A DNA stretch of 64,000 nt from NCBI RefSeq assembly GCF_000001735.4, contig NC_003071.7:18327443-18391442 (forward strand), in the 5' to 3' direction. The notes under the pieces were generated by a model. It did no database searches. It was not told the DNA's origin and saw only the letters and a program-made list of their open reading frames with translations. Every line of letters begins with the position of its first letter. The first letter of the stretch is position 1. The DNA is from Arabidopsis thaliana. Taxonomy: Eukaryota; Streptophyta; Magnoliopsida; Brassicales; Brassicaceae. Made by a program: the position numbers and the translations under genes. Of this stretch, positions 11,509 through 36,240 are shown piece after piece.

Positions 11509-12123
11509 GACGAAGCTTAAATCAAGAGACGAATCTCGAAGATGAAAATTGGAGAAGCTAGACGAAGAATCAAGCACAATTTGCCAAGGTTGATTTCAAT
11601 TTGACTTAGAAGAGGACTCGATTTTTGGTTTTGAGCTCAATTTTGTACTTTGTCGAGCTGCTATAAGAAAGAAGCGACGGATCAATTTCTTGCTCCGGTA
11701 ACAAATCTGAGCTTCACTATAAGTGATTCAGCTTAAAAGATTACAGATTTTGCCTAAAGCTCATTATTTGCCAAAATTAGAAGAACTCAGACGAAATTTA
11801 ATTTTATAAGAACAAAAGTAAACAAATTTGTTGAGAAAATAAATTTTCGTAGATTCATTCTCATTAAAATTATCAAAATAGTTACGAGGGAAATAAAACA
11901 CCGTCGTTTCGTCCCCAGCCACGTGTTCACGTAGAGATTTAAAAATAAAAAATAAACTGAAAATTAGATATATCACAAAACCCCGAAGCTGTGTAAAGCC
12001 TTACCCAAGCCCATTAGTTTTATAAGTAGGCCCAACTATTTGTATGTTAAATTGATAAACAAACGTATGTTATTGCTTCGATGTGTTCAAGTAAGTAAAA
12101 TACAACAACGTACGTTAGTACGG

Positions 12124-12266
12124 TAAAGAAAGAGTTCAATTTTGATGGATCCTCTAATTCTTTTTTTATATTATTTGTTATTCTTCAAATTTGTTGAAGT
12201 GCAATAGCTCACCAAAGATACTACGAGTCTACGATAAAGAAAGAGTTCAATTTTGATGGATCCTCT
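12124..12266. repeat. Pair of 32-base direct repeats 111 bases apart
   Basis: The same 32 bases (starting TAAAGAAAGAG, ending GGATCCTCT) occur at 12124-12155 and 12235-12266, each followed by a T-run. This looks like a local duplication; I recognise no element. Confidence 0.8.
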
Positions 12267-13448
12267 ATTTTTTTTTTTTTCTTCCAATGATTCTATGTCA
12301 CATTGTAATTCTACCTAAGCCTGCATGCTTATGTAAATTGTAATCACGAGGAAAATCAGTTTTAGAAACGAGCAAAACCTCACTCGTATACTTTTAGTTT
12401 ACGCGGTGTCTCCGAAGACGATCGATTCTAATTATAATCGGCATTACATTGTTGATATATGGAAGGTTCTTCAATGAACAGTGTGAGTTTCCTAAGAAAC
12501 AGCTAAACAGTTATCGGTGATCGCTAAAACCTTTCACAGTTTGATAAAGTTTTCTCCTGCTCTAGTTTAATTTCATCAATTTTGGAATAAATTTTATTTA
12601 AATTATTTTTGGCTTACAAATAAATTTGTATTGGACTGTTCTTGTAAAAATTAAAACTTTTGTAATGAATAGTTGTTAAATATAAATATTTTGATAGTTA
12701 AATTATTACTAACTATTAAGAATTTAGTCCATATTTAATTTAATATGAACTAAATTCTTTGTTTTTGATCAAAAAACTTATAAAATTAAACGTGGAAAAA
12801 GATCCGATCCTCTCAAACCAAAACAATGACTTGGTTCGTCACATTGAAAATCAAAGAGAGTGTTAATTAATTTATTAAATATATCATGTTAGGTTTGATA
12901 AATAAAATTGTTATTCTGACCGACAGTCCAAATCCCAAACGCGTTCCAGACTACACCAACCTGTGAAAATAAACGTTTAAAAAAGAAAGAAAGACTCAAA
13001 GAAGTAAAACAAAAGTAATTAATTAAAATTTGAAATAGTAGCCGTTACAAGAAACTTGTCGATATTTGTATCAAAAGACGTTTTTACACAAAATGACGAA
13101 AACTGGACTTATCAATAAAACTAACACGTCTTCACGTTTCCTTGAGAAATTAGCACATCTAAGTAAATGTCTACACGACGTGCAATGATGCTTTTCTTTC
13201 TCTAATTTTTTCTTTTTAATAATGACTCAGCTACTTTAGATTTATTTTTGAAAAAATTCACTCACGTTTTATCATTCTTTTCCTATTTTGATATAACTTG
13301 ATAAGGTCATTTTTGAATTTTCCGTTTACTAATTAAGAAAATTAGAATATTTTATCATACTCTCTTTCTCTTTCCCTCTATCAGATCATCTTTCTCAAAT
13401 AGCTCTATTTAGATATTCACATACATATCCAGTTGTGATTCTCTTCCT

Positions 13449-13455
13449 TATATAA
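13449..13455 (+). promoter_or_regulatory. TATA box of BGLU15
   Basis: TATATAA 75 bases before the ATG at 13524, followed by a short A/C-rich leader, which is the usual plant spacing. Confidence 0.65.
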
Positions 13456-13523
13456 ACCTCCACTTAACTCATCTTCTTAAAAACAAAACTAAGATTGAAT
13501 AATCATAAAGAAGAAAACTAAGA

Positions 13524-16302
<2,779 letters not shown>

Positions 16303-17629
16303 TGATGATGAGATATGTATATTTCATTATATTAGTTTCTCTGTTACTCTTGAGAGATTTATATATTTTTTCCCCCCTTTGGAAATAATGAGAAATGGTT
16401 TTAGCTATTTTCACAACGAAACCCGATTGATGTATAGCTGATGGAAATCATCTTTCGATGTAATTACGTACGTTTTATAAGGAAACTTAATATTAAACTT
16501 GTTGAAAAAGTTAAAAAAAAAATAGAATGTGAAAACGATATAGGCAAAGAGTATGTAACATCTACAACTTTCAGCATATATCAATTTGAAAAAAAATGTT
16601 CAATCTTTAAATTTTTGAAGAATCTCATGGTTTTCAAAGATCATCATTTATGGTATTATGAGTTGGATTATTGATATTTTTTTAAAGATTGTGATGGTCC
16701 CATTATTGATTATAGCATGTGAGATGTTGACAGAACTGCTATAATGTGTAACAATTATTCGCTTCGATGTGAGAATATTCTATTAATACGCATTCAAATA
16801 GAAAAGCCCAGTGAATATGAAACCACCAAATATAAAAGCCTCACAATTTATTTATTTATTTTAGGCTCTGAATTTTTTTATTTTCTTATTATGGTAAATC
16901 GTCTTTTTTTGTTAACTTTGTCTCACATTCCCTTAGATGGCAAATTAGCATCTTACTTTACCTGAATCATTTAACTTGAACTGAAATGTTAACGTTAATG
17001 TGTTCCAAACTTTCAATCTCAAAAACCAATTTAGTAATCGTTCAAGCAGAATTTGTATCAAACTTTTCTTGTGTATCAAACAAAGAAAAAAAAGAAAAAA
17101 AAAGAAAACTGACGTTATTTCTTTTTTCGTTTTGAAAAAGTAAACTTACGATGACGTCATTTCAGGAGGTTTAAGCTTCAACTTTTCCACTAATTTCGAA
17201 TCATTCGAAGGTTTAACCGTTTAAATACATCTTTTTCTCACACTAATTTCTAAGTTACTACTACAATATTATTCTCTACGACCCCACCACTAACCACTAT
17301 TATCCGAACTTCCGAAGGAAAAGTTCGTCACGCCGTCTGACTTTAGAAAAGCACAAAGAGTAAGATCTCAACTAGTCTCTCATGCGTGCATAGCAACAAC
17401 GTAACAAGAAGTCAGTAAAGGCGGACTCTATATGCGAACTTAGTACCTGAATCTGATCCAAAGACTTATGCACGGTTTGATGTAAAATCAGTAGTCTAGT
17501 CGATTATTTTTAGTGAGTTTTAATTAGTAATAGCTACATAAATCCTAAGTTCAAGTTACGACTATTGGTTTACGCTTTCGCATATATTATATTAAAACTG
17601 ATAGAGGAATATCAAGATCGAGAAAAGTT
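16303..17629. other. Intergenic region downstream of BGLU15
   Basis: AT-rich. Only short chance ORFs are present and no domain is recognisable. I see nothing else definable before the LTR-like stretch that begins near 17630. Confidence 0.5.
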
Positions 17630-17900
17630 TGTTAGAGAACAAAAGCAACAAACTCATTCTCATTCATTCTCTTAATCAAAATGATTACATTTCCCTCTCT
17701 TATATAGTATGATAGTTAACGAGACATTAAGCCAATGTTGAATACACGGTTTACATAAACCGATCTTAATCGATTCTATACTCTAATACATTGCGTTGGT
17801 AGCTCACATGACATAAGATTACTTTATATTATTTAAATCATTCTGAACATTATCTTAATGGGCTAAGCTTTCCCAATTTGACCATGCCCAACTTTTTAAG
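17630..17900 (-). mobile_element. Possible decayed LTR (Copia-type) fragment
   Basis: Read on the minus strand, a TATATAAGAGAGGG core near 17695-17707 is followed by AAATGTAATCATTTTGATTA, then AGAGAATGAATGAGAATGAG, and the stretch ends at ...CTCTAACA (plus-strand TGTTAGAG at 17630). This matches the general layout of Copia LTR U3-R-U5 ends. No second LTR, target duplication or internal domain was found, so the boundaries are approximate. Confidence 0.4.
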
Positions 17901-18263
17901 AGAAGATATGTTTTAAAATTAAATTGCGTATACAGATTCACTTGACGTCACTAGCCACGTATAGTACGAACTTATGAATGAAGACATAATTGCAACCATA
18001 TCCAAACTGATTAACTATACTGTATCCGTATGTATAACACCTACAACGCCTGCTTGTAAATCATACAGGAATGAATTTAAGTATTTTTTATATCTTCGTT
18101 ACCAATACCATATCAAATACATTATGTGGAAAAAATTCAAGGCACATGTTCATCCACCAGCGAATAAAAGGAACAATATCTTTCTTTGTGGATATTCAAA
18201 TGCAGGATAATTCACATTCTTTCATATTTGCATTTTTAAATACATGGAATTAATCTTTGATGT

Positions 18264-18429
18264 CATTTCCTTGTGGAATCGGAATTGGATGTTTTTGATA
18301 AGCATTTCATAATTTCAAAGATTAATTCCAGAAGAAAACGAATTTTTAAAAAAAACATTTATCTAAATTTTCAATAACTAAAACTCCAATTCCTTTGGGA
18401 TAAAATAAAATTCCAATTCCACAGGAAAT
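18264..18429. repeat. Imperfect terminal inverted repeats, MITE-like
   Basis: The arm at 18264-18288 (ATTTCCTTGTGGAATCGGAA) is the near-reverse complement of 18411-18429 (TTCCAATTCCACAGGAAAT), with a second weaker pair inside. The spacing of ~165 bases suits a small non-autonomous DNA transposon, but no target duplication was confirmed. Related CCAATTCCAC words recur at 26500-26520 before BGLU29. Confidence 0.4.
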
Positions 18430-18439
18430 CAAAAACAAA

Positions 18440-18954
18440 ATCGACAAAAAGGGTTTGGATTGTAATGAATGTTACACCGCAACAGCCACGATATGAACAA
18501 AGTCCGTAAAAGGGAACGTCAGCTTTTTCGAACGTGAAAGTTGTAAGCGCTCCAGAGTGTTTTACATGCAAAAAGGGTTTTCGACAGTACTGAACATAGC
18601 CAATTTTAAGACCACATTCAATCTCCACTTGTCCAAGTACAAACACACATGCATAGACACTAAGACACACACTTATTTCTATAGATTAGAATGTAAGCAG
18701 TGATCCCGACCACATTCAAACACGAAGATGAACAGAAGCTAAGATACGGTCTCATTTGGGGGTAAAAAGAAAAGGAAACCAAACTTGAATTCTCTTCCTT
18801 ATTTAATTATATTACTATACTTCTCTTCATTAGGGCAAATCATTGTTTAATGTTAATTAAGTTACTTTATGATAGTAATTACATACTAATATGAGTATAA
18901 GAACATACCTTTCCACGTAGACCAACAACGTCACGAGACTAAGCTCTATATATA
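18440..18954 (+). promoter_or_regulatory. BGLU28 promoter block with GAGAC core and TATA box
   Basis: Segments at about 18448-18580 and 18911-18954 are closely repeated upstream of BGLU29 (26545-26716). The second includes TTCCACGTAG, ACGAGACTAAGCTC and TATATATA (18947-18954), 104 bases before the ATG. GAGAC at 18935-18939 matches the core of the sulfur-responsive element (SURE). Confidence 0.6.
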
Positions 18955-19057
18955 GGAGAAGAGAAATGCTTAGTTTGTTACAACTACAAATCTCATCTTT
19001 GAAACAGTTTGAAGAAAATACATAACACTTTTAAATTCCAAAACACAAAAAAGGAAT

Positions 19058-22384
<3,327 letters not shown>

Positions 22385-22979
22385 AAGTTAGACGACCTTT
22401 TAGATGTTCAATTTAAATTTTTGAGTTATCGTCCATGAAGAAATCTGTTGAATGGAAAATGAAAACTAGTAATGTGAGATATGTATGTATAATAATTAAT
22501 TTATAGTTTTCTATTCTTCGATTTCTTAAAACCCATATATAGCAGAACTTTCGTTGATGAATGACAAAACCCATTCCGAAACTGAGTGCCAACTCTAATT
22601 TAAACGTTACCACTTACATATACTAGAGGAATAGTGAAAATTCCGACCCGGATCCTAGCCGGCAGATAAAGATTCGCAGTCTGAAACATTCATGCCGGTC
22701 ATATCGTGTGACTGAACCTCCCAAAATTTACCAAAAGTCTGAGACGGTAAATTTTATGGATTGAATTGGATATTTATGTAATATGATATTCTATAATTAA
22801 TTAGGAATTGTTATGTGTATAATAATAATGATTTTGTGGTTTTATAATTTTCTAAGGATTTAGAAATTTATATGTATTATGAAATTGCGTTAGGTTAGTT
22901 TGTATTTTGGAATTAGATTAAGGATTAAAATATTTGATTAATAATTATACATGTTATATAGTATATATATAAAGTTAAT
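22385..22979. other. BGLU28 3' flank
   Basis: AT-rich with no coding signal and presumably the BGLU28 poly(A) region. Nothing else is recognised. Confidence 0.5.
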
Positions 22980-23960
22980 TTAGAGGGTTTTTCACGGATC
23001 GATCGATTCGAATTTGTTCTGCCGACAAAGAGAAGAAGACGTTGATGAATTCCACACAAGCTTAGGCCTCCTCTCTGATGTTTTTACTTTTGAGATACCG
23101 GTGAATTCGTTAGCATCTACAGAGCGTGTAAAATTGTTCATCGGTGTGAGTTCTCTAACCTCTGTTTTCTCTGTTTATGTGATCTCTGTTTTGTTCATCT
23201 ATTTTGTTCTTTAGTAATAGGTGAAAATTTCCAAGTAGTAGCACCAGTTGAATGCACTATGAATGAAGGAGAGGAGATAGGGTTAGGGTGTTTATTAGCT
23301 CTTTTTGCAGAATCCAGAAACTTAACTTAAATGGTTGAAAGTTGCAGGATTACAAGATGTTTTCTCTTACTAAGAAAATATGGACTATGATTGATTTGTG
23401 GTTTCTTGGGGAGCTATCTACCATCATTCAAAATTTTGATTTTTCTTTTGCAGTTTCCAGTGGTCTAAATGATTCAGATGGAAATGTAGTCTCTTGAGTT
23501 GTTGGACAAATTAATGGTCATATCTTTTGAGCATCTTGAATCCTGTCAAAATGCTGGTCGTTGAGTACATGAGATGTCTTGGCTTAGACTCATTTTGCTT
23601 TCATCTGCAGTTCCTGCTGTTTGTTATATGTGTGCTCACTGTATCCTGAAAGTTGTGGTGTGAAATTTGCCAGTAAGTTGTTTGACATATTTCTCGAGTT
23701 ACTAGCTGAGTTTCATCTTATCATCCGTCGCATTGGATAATTTTCACTCTCTTTCTCACCCGTTTACTTGTCAAATCTTGAAGCTTTTATTTTATCTCTT
23801 TGAACTTCATCTACTTGTCCATGCCTCCATGGTGAAAATGGTTATCACAAAGACGATGAGGATGAGCTTTTTGCTCAAGTCATAGTGAATGGACATACAG
23901 ACAGTGAAGGAGGACTGTGGTGTTGACGTTGTTTTTGATAACGAGGTGAGCAAGAATGTC
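22980..23960 (+). other. Degenerate gene-like sequence of unknown origin
   Basis: GC content rises and several short in-frame stretches look like former exons. One at 23014-23142 (FCRQREEDVDEFHTSLGLLS...) ends at a good splice donor, GGTGTGAGT. Another at about 23224-23328 contains VAPVECTMNEGEEIGLG. A third near 23849-23925 contains KDDEDELFAQVIVNGHTD before a stop. They do not join into a continuous ORF and I do not recognise the family. It may be a decayed gene or a captured fragment. Confidence 0.3.
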
Positions 23961-24272
23961 TATTACTCCTAAACACTCCTTTATGTGCGAAATAGAGAGG
24001 CTCTTGAAAATACCTTCTAGAATCAGACCATTAACTAGTCCTCATGAATCTCTCTGACTCTGGTGGTGGGAAGGCAATTTTGTAAGCTAGGGTTCTTAAT
24101 GCAATCTCTTTGCAAGACTCTAAATTCTCAAGTTATTGAAAACTTTTGGCATGAATTAAAGTTAGAAATCGATCGTAGACTGAAGACTGAAATTAGAATG
24201 TTTAGGTCTGATTTCTTTTGGTTGAGTAGAACTCAAACAGAATAAATTTTAGAGAATGCTATACATTTACGT

Positions 24273-24470
24273 CTATAATGATTCCATCTCTTTAGTCTTG
24301 AGCATAGCTAAAAGTCTATCAAACTTCATCTCTCATCAACAAGACAAAAACATTCATCGCTATCTTCAGAACAACTTTGAGTGGTGCGAATTTTGGTGGC
24401 AATTTCTTGACCACTTTCTTCTCTTTGTATTTCTTACCAAGCACTGAAGCTTCATTAGCGATAGAATTAT
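24273..24470 (-). mobile_element. Decayed retrotransposon gag fragment (Copia/UBN2-like)
   Basis: The minus strand reads NSIANEASVLGKKYKEKKVV, KKLPPKFAPLKVVLKIAMN, then after a one-base frame slip MKFDRLLAMLKTKEMES and a stop. This order (LGKK, VKKLP-PKF, then L-ML-T-EM) is the pattern of plant Copia-type gag (UBN2 family). It is frameshifted and truncated. No protease, integrase or reverse transcriptase is visible nearby, and no LTRs were found. Confidence 0.65.
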
Positions 24471-26540
24471 GCTTAGATATTGAGGGCCATAAGCATAAAC
24501 TTGACCTGTTTCCTTTCTAGAACCGAGTCTAACACCACTAAAGCTAAGAAGCTTCGTAAGTCAGATTCTAACACACTATTGCTTAAACTTATTGAATCAA
24601 TTGATTTTTTTCATAACATAACTACGAAGTTAATGGGTCCTAAATAATTTTCGAGAAGATCGATCATGCACCAAATAATAATATCTAACCATCCAATTAC
24701 GATAGGAAAAAACACATAAGATAAATTCTCATATATTCTTAGGGATTATTTAGCCAACTTAAGTTAGTAGTTTACCAAAGCGTAGTAAGTCAAAAAGTTT
24801 TATGGAAAACTTGGAATGCGCAAACTTGAGGGTGAGTACCAAACAAAGAAATATGGCCATGAAAGGAAGTAAGATATATAGTACCAAAAACAATTATTTG
24901 ACGCAAATCACCTTTCCTTTCTCTAATTTTCAACTATATTAAAGAAAATTATATTGTCATCAATCTTTGAATAAACAGTTAAACTAAAACTTTAATGTAA
25001 AATAAAATATCATAAATACACTTTGTTTCCTATAAAAGTTATGTGTAATTTTTATACAGATGTTCTGTATTATGTTAGGAAACTAATATTACCTGAATTG
25101 ATTAGTCTAATTATTATATTTAATAGTCATCCAAAAATAATAGAAAGCACTAGAGAGTAGAGAGAGTGTCGACCAACACAAAAGAAAAAAAAAAAAGAGA
25201 AAAAGTGGTTAAAATTGTGATGTTGGCAAATAGACGTTATACTGATGTGTTCGGATCTCTTATATTAATGGCTAAATAAATCAACGGCCGTCCTTATAAA
25301 AGGCCGTAAAAACAAAAACAAATTTGAGGATAGCGACATTTCAAGTTTCGAGGTATGTAACGTAAGAGTTCTTTAAAGGAAATGGAAAGTAACGTAACAA
25401 TTGCATAGATTGCGATATAGTATAAGATTCGACTACATCTGTCAACATATTTATTAGGTCTATCTCTGGCGTTACACATCACACATGGAGTCTAAAATTA
25501 CTTTTATTTATTTTGTAATAAGAACAAAATTATAAATGGATATTAAAACAAGAACTTGAAATCCAAACAAAAAGTAATATTGTATACGATGAGATAATTA
25601 ATATGTTATGATTCTAATGTTTTAAGGAATATGGTAAACAAAAAATTCTTAAAAATTCATTAAAACCTATGTATATCAGTATATTTAATTAGTTTTTTCT
25701 AAATATAATGATAATTATAAATATAGATCGTGTCAAACTAGTTAAAACCCGATAGTCAGACACTCAAATACTCATTTGGTTCAACAAATAGGGTACGTAT
25801 ATATTTATAAAAAAATCATTTAGTTTATATATTGTCTATTATTTGTGTCTTATTCTTTTTTTTTCAATTTTAATATTACTTCAATGCGTGCCAGTTCAAA
25901 ATCTTACCTATAAAAGGATTACGACTACATACTAAATCACAAGTAAAATAATCGCATCGAAAATCTTTTTTATTGTGCTCTTCGTCTCTTCCACGGTCGT
26001 ATCGAATTGCCGTTTTTTCACTCTCATCAAACTGATACAAAAAAATTCCAAACTTCATTTTTCTTTGCAACTGCGAAACAAAAGCTTTTTGCTCTTTCTT
26101 AAATTAGAGTTACAAATCCAATCGTGAAACAAAACTTTTTGCTCTTGCTTAAATTAGGGTTACAAAGTCCGATCTTAAATAATATAGATATTCTGTATCT
26201 ATTGAATTATACCACTTTAATTTTCAATATTCAAGTAAGTTTTTTTCTTTCACAAACACTATTTATATTATTTATATTAAATTATAGACTCTTCGCTAGA
26301 GAAAACTATTCAGGAACTGATGTAATTACATAGAAAAAAGACTATTTCGAATCCAAACTTTTTTAGGTAAGCAATCTAGTCGAGCATTAGAACTACGAAA
26401 AATAAATTTAATACGGTAAAAAAAAAAACTAAATATCGATTCCAAAAGCTAAAAATCACCATTTCAGTAACTAAAACCTCCAATCCCACTTCCACCAAAC
26501 CTCCAATTCCACTTCCACCAAAAAATAACTATTCAAGTAA
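24471..26540. other. Intergenic region between the gag fragment and the BGLU29 promoter
   Basis: AT-rich, with no ORF of interest. It contains a short GGCC hairpin with a TTATAAAA loop near 25284-25308, A/T runs, and the 51-base tandem repeat at 26073-26174. Confidence 0.5.
26073..26174. repeat. Two tandem copies of a 51-base unit
   Basis: Unit 1 (26073-26123) and unit 2 (26124-26174) both read G(C/T)GAAACAAAA, CTTTTTGCTCTT, CTTAAATTAG and GTTACAAA, with a few differences. It is a simple local duplication. Confidence 0.75.
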
Positions 26541-26544
26541 AGGG

Positions 26545-26716
26545 CTTGGGTAGTAATGAACGGCCACGATTTCATCAAAGTCCGTAAAATCAGCCTTTTG
26601 AACGTGAGAGTTGTAAGCATTTCAGAGAGTTTTACATGCAAAAAGAGTTTTTGACCATAAGGATCTACATTTCCACGTAGATCAACGTCAAGTCACGAGA
26701 CTAAGCTCTATATATA
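26545..26716 (+). promoter_or_regulatory. BGLU29 promoter block, duplicate of the BGLU28 block
   Basis: It shares with the BGLU28 promoter AAAGTCCGTAAAA, TTTTACATGCAAAAAG, TTTCCACGTAGA, CACGAGACTAAGCTC and TATATATA (26709-26716), 100 bases before the ATG. The GAGAC core is at 26697-26701. Confidence 0.6.
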
Positions 26717-26815
26717 CCAGTAGAGGAGCACATTGTTTGTAACGTCTACAAAATTTAGCTTTTATCACTTAATTACAAAATCTTTAGAATCGAAAACCAA
26801 AAAGAAAAGAAAAAA

Positions 26816-31028
<4,213 letters not shown>

Positions 31029-32337
31029 AGAACCTTTTTGAGGACGATCGAGACTCTTTAGCTTTTCTAGTTGTGCGTGTTTTAGTAATCTATGTATAGT
31101 AGTACCAATAAGGGAAATATCTAGTCGTCGTGAGTAAGTAGTAACATTCGTGATTATGGGTTTTTAATCACGTGAAACTCGTAAAGTGTATATTATGTTC
31201 CTTTTATTTTTGAGACTGAATCATATGAGATTTACTGAACCAAGAATCCGACGAAAGCCAATGAAATAGTCGATTTACATACAGGTCTTGGACATATATT
31301 GGGCCTTAGACCAATAGAGCACGACAGTTTATTACCGCTTCAGTTTATTGGACATATATTGGGCCTTAACGATTAGGAACGGAAACAAACGGACGTTTTC
31401 TCACGGCATTGAAGGGAGAGTGATAACCACGCGCGAGCGTACCGCGTCAGAGTTACATAAGAATTCCATTATTATCCCAGCAAGCATTATTTAGCGTTCC
31501 TTGATGATTCATCATTATGGAAATATATTTATATTAGGTCAGAGATTATGGCTAATGTCCAACATTTTATGATGTGTCGCCTCTCTTTTATCATGTTCGT
31601 GTTACTTTATTTATTTTTATTCTTACTCTGAACAGAAATACAAGGTAAAAGTCGTGAGGATTTACCTATATATAATGGGCTCCCCAATATTAATAAATAA
31701 ACCATTAGAGTGGTAATTGACCGACACTTGGTTTGCCCTGCTAGTTGCTAGATCATACGTTAAACCCTTTTACTTTGTTTGTTGTCTTACTTTTTTGTTC
31801 CTTCTCGTCACACCACCTCAAAAATTTTAAAATAAATTAAGTTTTTGATATATATTAAGTACAAAGAAACATAACCAGCGAAGTCGATGAGGTTATGTTT
31901 CTAACCATCTCAAGAAACTAATAACCCTCAAACCAATTTTACTAGATCCATTTCTAACCGTCTCAAGAAACTAAAAGCCCTCAAATCAATTTTCAATATA
32001 GGAAATTGTGTAAAACGAAATGGATTAAGTAATCTTGGTTATTAGGTGAAATGTTAGCAGCCACAATAATGTTTCTTTTGTCTCATAGCGTTTTTTACTG
32101 AAGACAAGTACCTCTCACAAATAGTAGGTAAACCAAATTTGAATTACAGAAATAGTCAAAGACATTAACTAGCGTCTATAACTAATTAAAATCTTAAACC
32201 AAATCCCCAAACACAGAGTTGGGGGTTTCTCAAAGGATAAGAAAATGACTTTTCTTCAATTATATATAGGGCCACTAAACCCAACAAATATACTTGATCC
32301 AGTTATAAAACCTTTCCTACGAAAACTCAAAGAAACA
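31029..32337. other. Intergenic region between BGLU29 and BGLU17
   Basis: No gene. A 21-base word (TTGGACATATATTGGGCCTTA) occurs twice, at 31288-31308 and 31348-31368, exactly 60 bases apart. A CpG-rich patch with CGCG words (CACGCGCGAG, CCGCGTC) lies at about 31430-31449. The BGLU17 TATA box lies near the right end. Confidence 0.55.
32261..32268 (+). promoter_or_regulatory. TATA box of BGLU17, decides the start codon
   Basis: TATATATA at 32261-32268 lies after an in-frame ATG at 32245 and 70 bases before the ATG at 32338. The upstream ATG should therefore not be transcribed, and 32338 gives a clean signal peptide. Confidence 0.7.
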
Positions 32338-35559
<3,222 letters not shown>

Positions 35560-36240
35560 CAAGGAATATCTAAAATTAATATCTTCACTTTATACAACTT
35601 TCTTATGTATTCCTAAGAATAAAATGAAACATGCAACTTTAGCAGTACTGTTTATCCCAGACTGGGACACGAATATATGTATCAAGATTTTTTTGTGTGG
35701 CCATCAAAACATATTGGGCCGTGGTTCTAGGCTTCAAGCACTCGGTTTTCAGATCCGAACCGGGTTGAATGTTGGGTCTTCAGATGACGACCCGGAGAGG
35801 AATTTACTTGGACTCACCCACTTCATATCTATGTACTAATGAAAATAAAAATATCCAACAGGCCATTACGGATGATCATCACACAATTATTGCATGCACC
35901 AACCCATTATCAATATTTTTGTTTTTTGTTTGCAAAACACAATTATCAAATCGGCAAGTAGATGTTAGTCTTAATCACTGGAATAATGACGAAACTATTC
36001 GAGTGATTAACTGATTATATATATACTTTTCTGTCAGTGACTATATTTAGTATAACCAAAGAAAGTATTTAAATAGTGTTGCAATTTCTTTATAACCGAT
36101 CTGAAGTTTGAGCTGTTATGTGATTTTTTATCTTTTTTTTTGTTTTTATTCTTTCCGCTTTCGTAAAAGCTTTTTATAAACCATTGATAGACTGATAGTG
36201 AAAGAAATTAGTCGACGAAAAAAAAAAAGGAAAAAAAATC
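35560..36240. other. BGLU17 3' flank
   Basis: No gene is supported. An ORF that continues here is the last BGLU17 exon read in another frame. A/T-rich low-complexity runs lie at about 36129-36138 and 36220-36238. Confidence 0.5.

Larger units (their letters stand above)
11509..13523. other. Intergenic region between divergent EML and BGLU15 promoters
   Basis: No gene is supported. An AAACCCTA telo-box-like word lies near 11416, in the sequence upstream of the EML start. A 32-base direct repeat is present at 12124-12155 and 12235-12266. The right end is the BGLU15 promoter. Confidence 0.55.

Noticed and set aside
24256-24447. 63-residue plus-strand ORF containing NNFEW, reminiscent of the GH1 DNFEW motif
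   Set aside because: Only four residues match and the rest is unlike GH1. The opposite strand gives a far better gag explanation.
32245-32337. Upstream in-frame ATG for BGLU17
   Set aside because: It lies before the TATA box at 32261-32268 and would bury the signal peptide behind 31 extra residues.
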